DNA of 40,621 nt, taken from Rhodospirillales bacterium (GTDB lineage Bacteria; Pseudomonadota; Alphaproteobacteria; Reyranellales; Reyranellaceae). Below the pieces are notes generated by a model. The model did no database searches. It was not told the origin of the DNA and worked only from the letters and a program-made list of their open reading frames with translations. Below, in pieces: positions 18,578 through 27,133 of this stretch. Each line of letters opens with the position of its first letter. Positions within the stretch are counted from its first letter, which is position 1. Location of the stretch: the NCBI GenBank assembly GCA_009377525.1, contig WHTW01000065.1:1-40621 (forward strand), written 5' to 3'. A program made the position numbers and the translations under genes.

Positions 18578-19645
18578 ATGACCACTCCTCTCCACTGGCG
18601 CGACCTGCCGCCGTCGGTCCTCGCTCTGCTGCGGCAGGGCTCGGTCATCCCCGCCCATCCGCTGGCGCTCGGAGCCGACCGCACGTTCGACAAGCAGTCG
18701 CAGCGCGCGATCAGCCGCTATTATGTCGATGCCGGTTCGGGCGGCCTCGCGGTCGGTGTGCATTCGACCCAGTTTGCGATCCGCGACGTCGGGCTCTATC
18801 GCCCGGTTCTCGAGCTCGCCATCGAGACGGCGCGCGAATGGACCGACCGTCCGCTGGTCATGATCGCGGGCGCGGTCGGCAAGACGGCCCAGGCCGTCGA
18901 CGAGGCCCGCACGGCGCGGTCGCTGGGCTATCATGCCGTGCTGCTGTCGCTGGCAGCGCTGAAAGGCGCCAGCGAAGACGAGTTGATCGAGCATTGCACG
19001 GCCGTCGCCAGGGAGATGCCGCTGGTCGGCTTCTACCTGCAGACGGCGGTGGGCGGCATCCCGCTGTCGCGCGCCTTCTGGGCGCGCTTCGCGGCGATCG
19101 ATAATGTCGTGGCGATCAAGGTGGCGCCGTTCAATCGCTATCGCACGCTCGATGTCGCGGTCGGCATCGCCCAGGTCCATGCCGAGGATCGCATCACACT
19201 CTACACCGGCAACGACGATCACATCGTCGCTGATCTCGTGACGCCGATGGTGGTGCGCACCGGCAACCGCGAAGTGACATTGCGCTTCCAAGGCGGATTG
19301 CTCGGCCATTGGAGCGTGTGGACACGCGGGGCGGTCGAGATGCTCGAGCGGCTGAAGCTCTCGGTGTCGGCCGGCGCCATCCAACCGGAGGTGCTGGCGC
19401 TCGATTCCTTCGTCACCGACTGCAACTCGGTCGTGTTCGATGTCGACCACGACTTCGCGGGTTGCATTCCGGGCTGTCACGAGATCCTGCGGCGCCAAGG
19501 GCTGATGACCTCGATCGAATGCCTCGATCCACATGAGACCTTGAGCCCGGGCCAGAGTGCCGGCATCGATCGGCTCTACGCCACCTATCCCGAGCTGAAC
19601 GACGACGCCTTCGTCGCCGCCAACCTCGCGCGCTGGCGAAACTGA
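18578..19645 (+). CDS. Dihydrodipicolinate synthase/N-acetylneuraminate lyase family protein
   Basis: A 355-residue DapA-family aldolase. The Schiff-base lysine is K181 in VVAIKVAPFN, and the catalytic tyrosine is probably Y153 in LVGFYLQTAVGG. It is about 60 residues longer than true DapA and lacks its exact substrate motifs, so it is more likely a sugar-acid dehydratase or aldolase. It follows the enolase/epimerase genes after a palindromic element and is followed at once by the amidase. Confidence 0.84.
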   Translation: MTTPLHWRDLPPSVLALLRQGSVIPAHPLALGADRTFDKQSQRAISRYYVDAGSGGLAVGVHSTQFAIRDVGLYRPVLELAIETAREWTDRPLVMIAGAVGKTAQAVDEARTARSLGYHAVLLSLAALKGASEDELIEHCTAVAREMPLVGFYLQTAVGGIPLSRAFWARFAAIDNVVAIKVAPFNRYRTLDVAVGIAQVHAEDRITLYTGNDDHIVADLVTPMVVRTGNREVTLRFQGGLLGHWSVWTRGAVEMLERLKLSVSAGAIQPEVLALDSFVTDCNSVVFDVDHDFAGCIPGCHEILRRQGLMTSIECLDPHETLSPGQSAGIDRLYATYPELNDDAFVAANLARWRN

Positions 19646-19646
19646 G

Positions 19647-21068
19647 GTGGACGACCTCTTTGCCAGCCACGACGCGCTCGCGGTCGGGCAACTGATCAAG
19701 ACGGGTAAGCTCGGCGCCCGCGAGCTGCTCAACGGCACGCTGGCAAGGCTTCGTGCCCTGAACCAATCGCTGAACGCGATCACCGATTTCTATGACGGCC
19801 CGCTGCTCGAGAAATCGGTCGCGATGGCGGGGAAGGGACCGTTCGCGGGCGTGCCCTTCGTGGTCAAGCAGCTCATGGCCGATTGCGCCGGCACGCCGAC
19901 CACCTTGGGTTCGCGCTTCTTCGCCAGCCAGCCCGTCGCCGTCGCTGACAGCGCCGCCGTGGCGCGCATGCGGCGGGCCGGGCTGGTGATCGTCGGCCGC
20001 ACCAACACCAGCGAATTCGGCCTGGCGCCGACCACCGAGCCTGCGTTCGGCGGCGCCACGCTCAATCCCTGGCGCAGGGGCCTGTCGCCGGGCGGGTCGT
20101 CGGGCGGATCGGCGGCCGTCGTCGCGGCCCGCGGCCTGCCGATGGCGCATGCCACGGACGGTGGCGGCTCGATCCGCATTCCGGCGGCGTTGTGCGGTCT
20201 GTTTGGCCTGAAACCCTCGCGCGGCCGCGTCAGCCTGGCGCCGATCGGCGAGACGCTGGCCGGCGCCGGCACGCAGCATTGCGTGTCGATTTCCGTGCGC
20301 GACAGTGCGGCCTTGCTCGACGCCCTTGCCGGCAGGGAGCCCGGCGATCCCTACACGGCGCCGGCCGCCGGCTCGTTCCTGGCGGCAACGCAGCGCGCAC
20401 CGGGCAGGCTGCGCGTGGCATTCATGCGCAAGCCGGTAGGCGGCGCACCGCTCGATGCCGTGCTGGTCGCCGCGGTTGAGCGCACCGCCAATCTGCTCGA
20501 AGGGCTCGGCCATCAGGTCGAGGAGGCCGCGCCCGATTATGACGCTACGGCATCAGGGGAAGCGCTGGGCACGATCATGGCAGCCAACACCTGGACCAAC
20601 ATCCAGATCCGCGCCAACGGCCGCATGCCAGGGCCGGAGGACCTCGAGCCGATGACCCGGCAGGCCGCCGAACAGGGCCGCCGGATCGGCGCTCATGACT
20701 ACATCCGTGCCGTCCAGACCTTCCACCGCACCGGGCGCCAGCTCGGCGCGTTCTTCGAGCGGCACGACGTCCTGCTGTCGCCGACGATCGCCCGGGTGTC
20801 GCTGCCGCTCGGCGACGTGCGGATGGACGGCAGCAGCGAGCAATACCAGCAGGGCCTGGCGCCCATGGTCGCGTTCACCTCGGTATGCAACGCCGCCGGC
20901 GTGCCGGCGATGTCGATGCCGCTCGCCTGGAGCGAAGATGGCCGGCCGATCGGCCTGCAGTTCATGGGCCGCTTCGGGGCGGAGGAAATGCTATTCTCCC
21001 TGGCCGCGGAACTCGAACGCACCCAGCCGTGGCGTGACCGCAAACCAGCCGGGGGAGCACTCGCATGA
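19647..21068 (+). CDS. Amidase signature family hydrolase
   Basis: The 473-residue protein contains the complete amidase signature: K74 (FVVKQLM), the Ser pair in PGGSSGGSAAV (about 148-158) and the nucleophilic serine S175 in DGGGSIRIPAAL. It hydrolyses an amide bond by the Ser-cisSer-Lys mechanism. The substrate is unknown. Start is a GTG one base after the previous stop, and the end overlaps the next gene by 4 nt. Confidence 0.9.
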   Translation: MDDLFASHDALAVGQLIKTGKLGARELLNGTLARLRALNQSLNAITDFYDGPLLEKSVAMAGKGPFAGVPFVVKQLMADCAGTPTTLGSRFFASQPVAVADSAAVARMRRAGLVIVGRTNTSEFGLAPTTEPAFGGATLNPWRRGLSPGGSSGGSAAVVAARGLPMAHATDGGGSIRIPAALCGLFGLKPSRGRVSLAPIGETLAGAGTQHCVSISVRDSAALLDALAGREPGDPYTAPAAGSFLAATQRAPGRLRVAFMRKPVGGAPLDAVLVAAVERTANLLEGLGHQVEEAAPDYDATASGEALGTIMAANTWTNIQIRANGRMPGPEDLEPMTRQAAEQGRRIGAHDYIRAVQTFHRTGRQLGAFFERHDVLLSPTIARVSLPLGDVRMDGSSEQYQQGLAPMVAFTSVCNAAGVPAMSMPLAWSEDGRPIGLQFMGRFGAEEMLFSLAAELERTQPWRDRKPAGGALA

Positions 21069-21505
21069 GCAACACGATGCGCACGATCCTCGTCGGATTT
21101 ATTGCCGGCGCAGTAGGCGTCCTCATCTTCCATCAGTTCGGCTTCTGGTTCGCCACCGAGTTGGGCTGGGCTCGGGCGCGGATCTACAACATGCAGCCCG
21201 TGCCGCCGCTGGGCGTGCCGACCATCGTGTCGGCGGCCTTCTGGGGCGGCCTGTGGGGCATCCTCGCCGCCTTCGTCGTGCCGCGCCTGCCGGGCGCACT
21301 GGGCGGCGTGCTGGGCTGGGTGCTGTTCGCGGGCATCGTCGTCACGCTGGTCAACTGGTTCGTCGTGCTGCCGATCAAGGGAGTGCCCATGGGCGGTGGT
21401 TTCCGCATGCCGGGCCTGGTGGTGGTGCCGATCGTCTATGGGTTCTGGGGGCTCGGCATGGGGCTGATCGCCCGCTGGACGCGAAGTGCGTTGGGTTGGC
21501 GATAG
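21065..21505 (+). CDS. Hypothetical integral membrane protein
   Basis: A 146-residue protein with four hydrophobic segments (about 6-30, 53-76, 81-104 and 118-137), rich in Gly and Trp. I do not recognise the family. It overlaps the amidase by 4 nt (ATGA), so it is translationally coupled to it. Confidence 0.7.
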   Translation: MSNTMRTILVGFIAGAVGVLIFHQFGFWFATELGWARARIYNMQPVPPLGVPTIVSAAFWGGLWGILAAFVVPRLPGALGGVLGWVLFAGIVVTLVNWFVVLPIKGVPMGGGFRMPGLVVVPIVYGFWGLGMGLIARWTRSALGWR

Positions 21506-21513
21506 CCTCTCAT

Positions 21514-21616
21514 GTCCTCCCCCTCATGTTCCCGCTAGGGGGAGAGGCTAGGGGAGGGGGCCTTCGAAAGCTCGTGCACCCCCCTAAACCAACATCTCCC
21601 TCTGGCGGGGGAGAGG
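21514..21616. repeat. Interspersed palindromic element (C-rich/G-rich hairpin type)
   Basis: The stretch has alternating blocks such as CCTCCCCCTCATG, CTAGGGGGAGAGG, GGGGAGGGGG, CACCCCCCT and GGCGGGGGAGAG that can pair with each other. It has no coding potential and lies between the membrane-protein and amidohydrolase genes. Similar elements built on CCCTCCCC/GGGGAGG blocks are dispersed through many alphaproteobacterial chromosomes. The Shine-Dalgarno sequence of the next gene lies just beyond it. Confidence 0.65.
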
Positions 21617-21641
21617 AGCATCAAGGATTTGGAGGAGAGAG

Positions 21642-22478
21642 ATGAAGATCGTCGACGCCCAGGTGCACATCTGGGCGGCCAACACGCCCGAGCGTCCGTG
21701 GCCGGCGCGCGCCGAGCCGCATCGCGCGCCGCTCGGCAAGCAGGAGCTTCTGGCCGAGATGGACAAGGCCGGCGTCGACGGCGTCGTCATCGTGCCGCCG
21801 TCATGGGAAGGCGATCGCAACGACGTGGCACTCGACGCCGCGGCAAGCCATCCCGACCGCTTCTGCATCATGGGCCGCCTCGACCCCGACACCCCGGGCG
21901 CGCGCGACCAGCTCGCCGGCTGGAAGAAGCAGAAGGGCATGATGGGCATGCGCTTCACCTTCCACACCGAGGTCCTGCGCCAGCCGCTGCTCGACGGCCG
22001 CTTCGACTGGGTATGGGGCGAGATGGAGAAGGCGGGCATTCCCGCCATGGTGCTGTTCCACCACGAATACATGCATCTCGCCGACAAGGTTGCCGAACGC
22101 TACCCGGGGCTCCGGCTGGTGCTCGACCATCTCGGGCTGAGGAGCGCCAAGGACGTCAGCGAAGCCACCAACTTCGCCACCCTCGACAAGGTGCTGGCGC
22201 TCGCCAGGCGGCCCAACGTGGCGGCCAAGGTCTCGGCCATGCCCTGCTATGCCGACGACAAGACCTGGCCTTTCCGCTCGGTGCATCCCCATGTCCGCCG
22301 CGTTTTCGACGCCTTCGGGCCCAAACGCACTTTCTGGGGAACCGATTGGTCGCGGCTGCCTTGTACCTACCGCCAGGGCGTCACCATGTTCACGGAGGAA
22401 ATGCCGTGGCTGAAAGGTGACGACCTCGACTGGGTCATGGGCCGTGGCATCTGTGACTGGATTGGATGGAGGCTGTAG
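21642..22478 (+). CDS. Amidohydrolase-2 family metal-dependent hydrolase
   Basis: The 278-residue TIM-barrel protein shows the metal-binding start VDAQVHIW (D-x-x-H), histidines in LFHHEYMH and LVLDHLGL, and the final aspartate in FWGTDWSRLP. This is the amidohydrolase-2 subgroup, which includes lactonases and decarboxylases such as 4-sulfomuconolactonase and 2-pyrone-4,6-dicarboxylate hydrolase. A lactonase role alongside the enolase-family and epimerase genes would be coherent but is inferred. GGAGGAG lies just before the ATG. Confidence 0.9.
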   Translation: MKIVDAQVHIWAANTPERPWPARAEPHRAPLGKQELLAEMDKAGVDGVVIVPPSWEGDRNDVALDAAASHPDRFCIMGRLDPDTPGARDQLAGWKKQKGMMGMRFTFHTEVLRQPLLDGRFDWVWGEMEKAGIPAMVLFHHEYMHLADKVAERYPGLRLVLDHLGLRSAKDVSEATNFATLDKVLALARRPNVAAKVSAMPCYADDKTWPFRSVHPHVRRVFDAFGPKRTFWGTDWSRLPCTYRQGVTMFTEEMPWLKGDDLDWVMGRGICDWIGWRL

Positions 22479-22672
22479 TGCTTGGAACCAAGCGGACGAT
22501 TCCATTCTGGCGGGCCAGGCGTCCGCTGCTGTCCCTCGAGCGCGCGCTGTCGCCGCTGCGGCAGCTGGGTGCCAGTAGTGCCGCCGTGACGGCGCCCGCC
22601 CTGGCTCGAGCGCGGACCCGCGGCCGTCTCTCGGCGGAAGCGAAGAAGCTGGGTCGGTTCTCCGAACGCTGA
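22478..22672 (+). CDS. Hypothetical small basic protein (doubtful)
   Basis: A 64-residue reading frame begins at a GTG that overlaps the last base of the amidohydrolase stop and has TGGAGG at 5-nt spacing. An ATG at 22466 would add four residues. The product is rich in Arg, Ala and Leu with no motif I recognise. It fills a 194-bp gap and ends against the convergent permease gene. It may be chance coding. Confidence 0.3.
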   Translation: MLGTKRTIPFWRARRPLLSLERALSPLRQLGASSAAVTAPALARARTRGRLSAEAKKLGRFSER

Positions 22673-23614
22673 TCAGCGTATGCCCGAGGTGGCGAAGGCC
22701 GACACCAGTTGTCGCTGGGCCACCAGATAGAGCACCACCACCGGCAGGGCGGCCAGCAGGGCGGTGGCCATCAGCGGGCCCCATTCGCCGCCCTGTTCGC
22801 CGGTGGTTGCGAACAGTTTCAGGCCGATCGACAGGGTCTTGTGCTCGCTCGCATCCAGGATGAGATGCGGCCAGAGATAGAGATTCCACGCGCCGAGGAA
22901 GGACAGCACGGCCATGGCCGCCACCGCGCCCCAGATGTTGGGCAACGCGATCTCGACCATCTGCCGCCACGGTCCCGCGCCGTCGATGCGGGCGGCCTCG
23001 AACAGCTCGCGCGGCAACGCCTTGAAAGCCTGGCGCAGGAAGAACACGACGAAGCCGCAATGGCCGATCGTCGGCACGATGACGCCGCTCAGCGTGTCGT
23101 AGAGCCCGATGCCGGCAACCGCCACGTAGGTCGGCAGCAGGGTGATGACGTAGGGGACGGTCATGGTGCCCACGACCAGGGCGAAGGCGGCATCGCGTCC
23201 GCGAAACGACAGGACACCGAAGGCGAAGGCCGCGGGTAGCGAGACCGCGAGCTTGCCGAGCGTGATCGCACCGGCGACCACCACCGAGTTCATGAACCAT
23301 GTACCGACCGGATGAAGCCGGAAGGCGGCGGCGAAGTTGCCCAGCGTCGCATTGTCGGGCCAGAGCGACAGCGTGGCGCGGAACACGTCCTGGGAGGGAG
23401 CGAAGGCGGTGCGCAGCATCCAGAGCATCGGGAACAGGGTCGCGACGCAGACCGCGATGAAGGCCGCGTGCAAAAGGAGCTGACCGCCGCGGCGTGTCGG
23501 AGCGCGGACCCTAGCGGAACCGACCTCCGGTCGCTTCCGCGCGAGGTCCGCATCATGATTCACGATCGGACCTGGAGGTCCGCGCTCCGCGATGGCGTCA
23601 GTCGTAGTGGACAC
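22673..23614 (-). CDS. Carbohydrate ABC transporter permease, UgpE/MalG type
   Basis: A 313-residue inner-membrane protein with six helices and the EAA loop EAARIDGAGPWRQMVEIALP (about residues 210-229). A GTG start overlaps the end of the first permease by 17 nt. The N-terminal 45 residues before the first helix are unusually Arg/Pro-rich because a palindromic repeat (23500-23587) lies within the coding sequence. A start after it would still leave an intact permease. Confidence 0.9.
   Translation of the reverse strand: MSTTTDAIAERGPPGPIVNHDADLARKRPEVGSARVRAPTRRGGQLLLHAAFIAVCVATLFPMLWMLRTAFAPSQDVFRATLSLWPDNATLGNFAAAFRLHPVGTWFMNSVVVAGAITLGKLAVSLPAAFAFGVLSFRGRDAAFALVVGTMTVPYVITLLPTYVAVAGIGLYDTLSGVIVPTIGHCGFVVFFLRQAFKALPRELFEAARIDGAGPWRQMVEIALPNIWGAVAAMAVLSFLGAWNLYLWPHLILDASEHKTLSIGLKLFATTGEQGGEWGPLMATALLAALPVVVLYLVAQRQLVSAFATSGIR
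23500..23587. repeat. REP-like palindrome inside a permease gene
   Basis: The ends GAGCGCGGACC and GGTCCGCGCTC are exact inverse copies. Inside are the small palindromes CGACCTCCGGTCG and GGACCTGGAGGTCC. The style (G/C stem around a CTCC or TCCA turn) matches the REP-like units of clusters A and B. Here it is translated as part of the N-terminus of the UgpE-like permease. Confidence 0.7.
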
Positions 23615-24488
23615 GCCGCTCTCCGAAGTGGAACTGCGCCCAGGTCACGCCGGCGACGATGGCGGCGATCAGCACCGCGACCGCAGCCGCCTCGCCGAAC
23701 TGGAAGTGGCGGAAGCCGCGCTCGTACAGGAAATAGAGCAGATTGCTGGAGGTCCGGTAGGGCCCGCCCTCGGTCAGGACGTCGACCGCGCCCACGATCT
23801 CGTCGAGCACGACGATGAAGGTGGTGACGACGGCGAAGAACAGGGCCGGCGAGATCAGGGGCAGCTCGATGTCGAGGGCGCGGCGCCAGCCGCCGGCACC
23901 GTCGATGCGCGCCGCCTCGACGAGATCGCGCGGCACGTTGGCGAGGGCGGCCAGGAAGATCAGCAGGTTGAGCCCGAAGCTCTTCCAGAAGGCGACGACG
24001 ATGACGCTCCAGATCGCGAGGTCGGGGTCGCTGAGCCAGCGCTGCGGCGGCACGCCGGCCATGCCCGTGAGCGTGTTGAGGAAACCGACCGTGGGATTGA
24101 ACAGCCACAGCCAGACGACCGCCGCGACGGGGAAGGAGAGCACCGAGGGCGCGAACAGGGCGGTGCGGTAGACGCGGCCGGTCGCCTTGGCCTGCACGCG
24201 CATGAGGGCGAAAGCCAGCACCAGCGGCACGCCGACCTGCAGCGGCAGCAGCGCCAGGAGATAGACGCCGGTGTTGACCAGCGCCAGATGGAAGTCCGGG
24301 TTGGCGAGCGTGCCTCTGTAGTGATCGAGGCCGCGCCACGTTGCTTCCTGGCGCAGCAGGCTCCAGTCGAAGAACGACAGGCCGAGCGTGGCCGCCATGG
24401 GCAGCCAGACGAAGAGGAGGGCGGCGGCGACGGCGGGGCCGGCGAACAGCCAGGGCGACCCGCCGAGGCGTCGCCAGGCCATGCTCAT
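23598..24488 (-). CDS. Carbohydrate ABC transporter permease, UgpA/MalF type
   Basis: A 296-residue membrane protein with about six helices and the EAA motif EAARIDGAGGWRRALDIELP (about 191-210). Typical family segments are LFAPSVLSFPVAAVVWLWLF and TEGGPYRTSSNLLYFLYE. It overlaps the binding-protein gene by 4 nt upstream and the second permease downstream, forming one operon. Confidence 0.92.
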   Translation of the reverse strand: MSMAWRRLGGSPWLFAGPAVAAALLFVWLPMAATLGLSFFDWSLLRQEATWRGLDHYRGTLANPDFHLALVNTGVYLLALLPLQVGVPLVLAFALMRVQAKATGRVYRTALFAPSVLSFPVAAVVWLWLFNPTVGFLNTLTGMAGVPPQRWLSDPDLAIWSVIVVAFWKSFGLNLLIFLAALANVPRDLVEAARIDGAGGWRRALDIELPLISPALFFAVVTTFIVVLDEIVGAVDVLTEGGPYRTSSNLLYFLYERGFRHFQFGEAAAVAVLIAAIVAGVTWAQFHFGERRVHYD

Positions 24489-25720
24489 GCCGCGATCAGC
24501 TTCTCGATCGCCTGCCGGTCGGACCGAAGCCCGTCGGGCACCGTGACGGCGCCGTTCACGATCCGGGTGATCCAGTCGATATGCACGGTGAGCGCCTCGA
24601 GTCCGCGGGCGCCCGGCCAGATCGTCTCGCTGGTCAGCCCGCCTTCCATCTGGGCGTGCGCCGCCTCGTTGCCGGGCCGCACTGGGATGTCGTTGGTGGT
24701 GACGTTGAGATAGCCGGTCGCCAGCCAGATCTCGAAACCTTCCTTGCTGGAGACGAATTCCATGAACTTGTAGGCGCCGTCCTGCTGCTCCTTGATCTTG
24801 GAGTAGACGGCGAGGAAGTTGCCGCCGGAATTCATGCGGCGCGGCAGGCCGGCGAGGCCCGGCATCTGGATCAGGCGCAGGTCGAATTTGGCGGTCTGGC
24901 GCACGCCGGACTGGCGCGCCGACGAGGAAGCCATGACGCCGATCGCGCCGGCCTGATAGGCCGCCACCATCTCGGGGATGGTCATGACCCGCCAGAGATT
25001 GTCACGGCGCGGCTGGACGAAGGCCTCGATGCCCTTCACGGCGGCGCCGCTGTCCATCACCGGCTTGCCGTCGCCGTCGATGACGTCGCCGCCGGCGTTC
25101 TGGATGAAGGCCTGCGGCAGCCATTCGTTGACCTCGTAGCAGAGCCCCTGCTTGCCGGTCTTGTCCTGGAGCTGGCGCACCATGGGATAGAGCTCCTGGA
25201 CGGTCTTCGGTTCGGCCTTGGGATCGAGGCCGGCCTCGGTCCACAGCGACTGGTTGACGTAGAGCACGGGCGTGCTCATCGACCACGGCAGGCCGATCGG
25301 CACGCCGCCGATCGAGGCGAGCGGGCGGACCTGCGGGCGGAACTTCGCCAGCAGCGCCTCGGTACGCTCGGCGCCGAAGATCTGGCGGAAGTCCTGGGCG
25401 CCCAGCGTCTTCTTCGCGAAGTCGCCGAGCTTCCAGCCGGTGGTCATCAGGGCGGGGCCGCGGCCGGCGGCGATCGCCGACATCGCCTTCTGGGTGATGG
25501 TCTCGTAGGTCGTGCCGTCCTGGCGGCTGACGACGGTGACGCCGGTGCGCTTGTCGTTGAAGGCCTTGATGACCTTCTGGATGGGATGCTCGGCGCCCGA
25601 GAACAGGTGGACCAGGTCGACCTTGACGTCGGCGCCGAGCGAGTGGCGCGGCAGGATGACCGGTGCCGCGAGGGCGGCGGCGGTGAGAGCGAAACGGCGG
25701 CGATTGATGGGACGGGACAT
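24485..25720 (-). CDS. Extracellular solute-binding protein, family 1 (sugar/glycerol-phosphate type)
   Basis: The 411-residue periplasmic protein begins with a twin-arginine-like signal (NRRRFALTAAALAAP) and probably matures after about residue 29. The mature part has family-1 features such as LFSGAEHPIQKVIKAFND, PWSMSTPVLYVNQSLW and KFMEFVSSKEG. The order SBP, UgpA-like, UgpE-like resembles sn-glycerol-3-phosphate and disaccharide importers. No ATPase gene follows, so the transporter must borrow one. Confidence 0.92.
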   Translation of the reverse strand: MSRPINRRRFALTAAALAAPVILPRHSLGADVKVDLVHLFSGAEHPIQKVIKAFNDKRTGVTVVSRQDGTTYETITQKAMSAIAAGRGPALMTTGWKLGDFAKKTLGAQDFRQIFGAERTEALLAKFRPQVRPLASIGGVPIGLPWSMSTPVLYVNQSLWTEAGLDPKAEPKTVQELYPMVRQLQDKTGKQGLCYEVNEWLPQAFIQNAGGDVIDGDGKPVMDSGAAVKGIEAFVQPRRDNLWRVMTIPEMVAAYQAGAIGVMASSSARQSGVRQTAKFDLRLIQMPGLAGLPRRMNSGGNFLAVYSKIKEQQDGAYKFMEFVSSKEGFEIWLATGYLNVTTNDIPVRPGNEAAHAQMEGGLTSETIWPGARGLEALTVHIDWITRIVNGAVTVPDGLRSDRQAIEKLIAA

Positions 25721-25876
25721 GGCACCCTCCAGATGGCGTCAGCGGCCGATTTGGCGGGTACCGGTTTCAAAGCGATGACCGGCGGATGAGGGTTTGATTT
25801 CCGGCCTGTGTAAGAACAGCAGCGACCAAGTCGATTGGCGCCGGTATTCTTCAATCAACGTTCAGCCAGGGCCGCC

Positions 25877-26201
25877 ATGAGCATGGATTTTGATCTTGGT
25901 CCCGAACTCGAAAAGTTCGTCTCTTCGCTTGTCGACAGTGGCCGTTGCAAGTCCAAGCGCGAGGTGCTGCAGACGGCTGTGCGCCTGGTGCAGCGACGAG
26001 AGCAACGCCTGGCCGAGCTCGATCGTGCGATCGAACGCGGCCGGGCGGCAGCTTAGGGCGGGAAAGGTGACGCCAGCCGAAGAGGTGCTCGACCGCCTCA
26101 AGGCAAAGTATCGCAAGATGGCAAGTGAACGACGGCGGACTCGATCAGGCGCGTCACCGTCTCCGAGCCGCCGCCCCACACCGGCAGGTAAGTCATCTTG
26201 A
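25877..26201 (+). pseudogene. ParD-like antitoxin, frameshifted; no ParE
   Basis: The first frame (25877-26056, 59 aa) is a ribbon-helix-helix antitoxin: FDLGPELEKFVSSLVDSG, SKREVLQTAVRLVQRREQ, LAELDRAIERG, stopping at a TAG. The normal C-terminal half (AGKVTPAEEVLDRLKAKYRKM) continues in the next frame from about position 26052, so one base has been gained or lost. No ParE-type toxin follows; the sequence runs antisense into the end of the 26098 gene. Confidence 0.75.
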
Positions 26202-27123
26202 CGCCGGCGCCGCCGGTCAGGATGGGATGGATGGCGTCGGCCGAGCGCGCCACGCCCCCGCCGGCGAGTTGGCCCTCGTCGAACACGTAGCGCTGCACCC
26301 GGGCGATATCCCAGCCGTCGTGGCGCGCGATCTTCTCGGCCATCTCCAGCGGCAGCAGGAAGACCTGCTCGCCGCGCTCGTTCTTGCGATGGATGCTCGA
26401 CATGACGATGCCGGCGCGCATCGCCGTCACGATCGGCGAGAGGATCGCTTCCGGCGTGGCTCCCTCGCCGTCGCCGGGCAGCACTTCGGCGGTACCGGAG
26501 ATGCCCATCACCGTGATGGCGCTGGCGTCGGCGCCCAGACCGCGGCGCGCGGTCAGCGTGGGGAAGGGGCCGTCGCTGCGCTCGGCGAAGCAGAAGGTGT
26601 ACTTGCCGGGCTGGCCCATGGTCGCCATGTCGCCGGTCTCGGCGCGCGCGCCGCCGATGTTGCGGATCGAGAGCTGCAGGGCGCGGCCGATGCTGGCGTT
26701 GGCGCGGTTGCCCGGGCCCAGGCAGTTGGTGCCGGCGTTGATGCCGAGCCTGCGCGCGATCGGCCCGTGCACGCAGAGCGCCACTGAGGCCGTGCCGGTC
26801 GTGGTGGCGATGCCCAACAGGTTGAAGTCGGGTGCGAGCGTGGCCGCCGCCGCCGCCAGCACCACCGGCAGCTCGGCCGGCCGGCAGCCCGCGATCACGC
26901 ACTGATAGGCGACGGCGTCGGGCGTGATGTCGCCGAACATGGGCGGCATCATGCCGTGCGAATCGCCGCGGCCGGCGACGCCGGCCACCATGGCCTCCAG
27001 CCGCCGCCGCGTCGGCGGCACCAGCGGCAGGCCGTCCGACAGCTCGGCGTCGGTCAGGATCTGCTGTGCGTTCTCCCAGCTCGCCGCTTCATCGACGACC
27101 GGCCAGCCGCACCATTCGGTCAT
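26098..27123 (-). CDS. Selenoprotein-operon protein B, unknown function (paralogue of the 27134 gene)
   Basis: A 341-residue protein, clearly paralogous to its upstream neighbour. Shared motifs include SDGLPLVPPT, AGC-RPAELPVV, GPIARRLGIN followed by TNCLGPGNRANASIGRAL, and GKYTFCFAE. The cysteines at about C80, C134 and C178 align with C81, C135 and C179 of the neighbour. No membrane segments or signal peptide are seen. I took the ATG at 27123; a TTG at 27144 that overlaps the upstream stop is an alternative. The last ten or so residues run into the ParD remnant and look like an altered C-terminus. I do not recognise an enzymatic function. Confidence 0.85.
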   Translation of the reverse strand: MTEWCGWPVVDEAASWENAQQILTDAELSDGLPLVPPTRRRLEAMVAGVAGRGDSHGMMPPMFGDITPDAVAYQCVIAGCRPAELPVVLAAAAATLAPDFNLLGIATTTGTASVALCVHGPIARRLGINAGTNCLGPGNRANASIGRALQLSIRNIGGARAETGDMATMGQPGKYTFCFAERSDGPFPTLTARRGLGADASAITVMGISGTAEVLPGDGEGATPEAILSPIVTAMRAGIVMSSIHRKNERGEQVFLLPLEMAEKIARHDGWDIARVQRYVFDEGQLAGGGVARSADAIHPILTGGAGVKMTYLPVWGGGSETVTRLIESAVVHLPSCDTLP

Positions 27124-27133
27124 GCCGGTTCGC

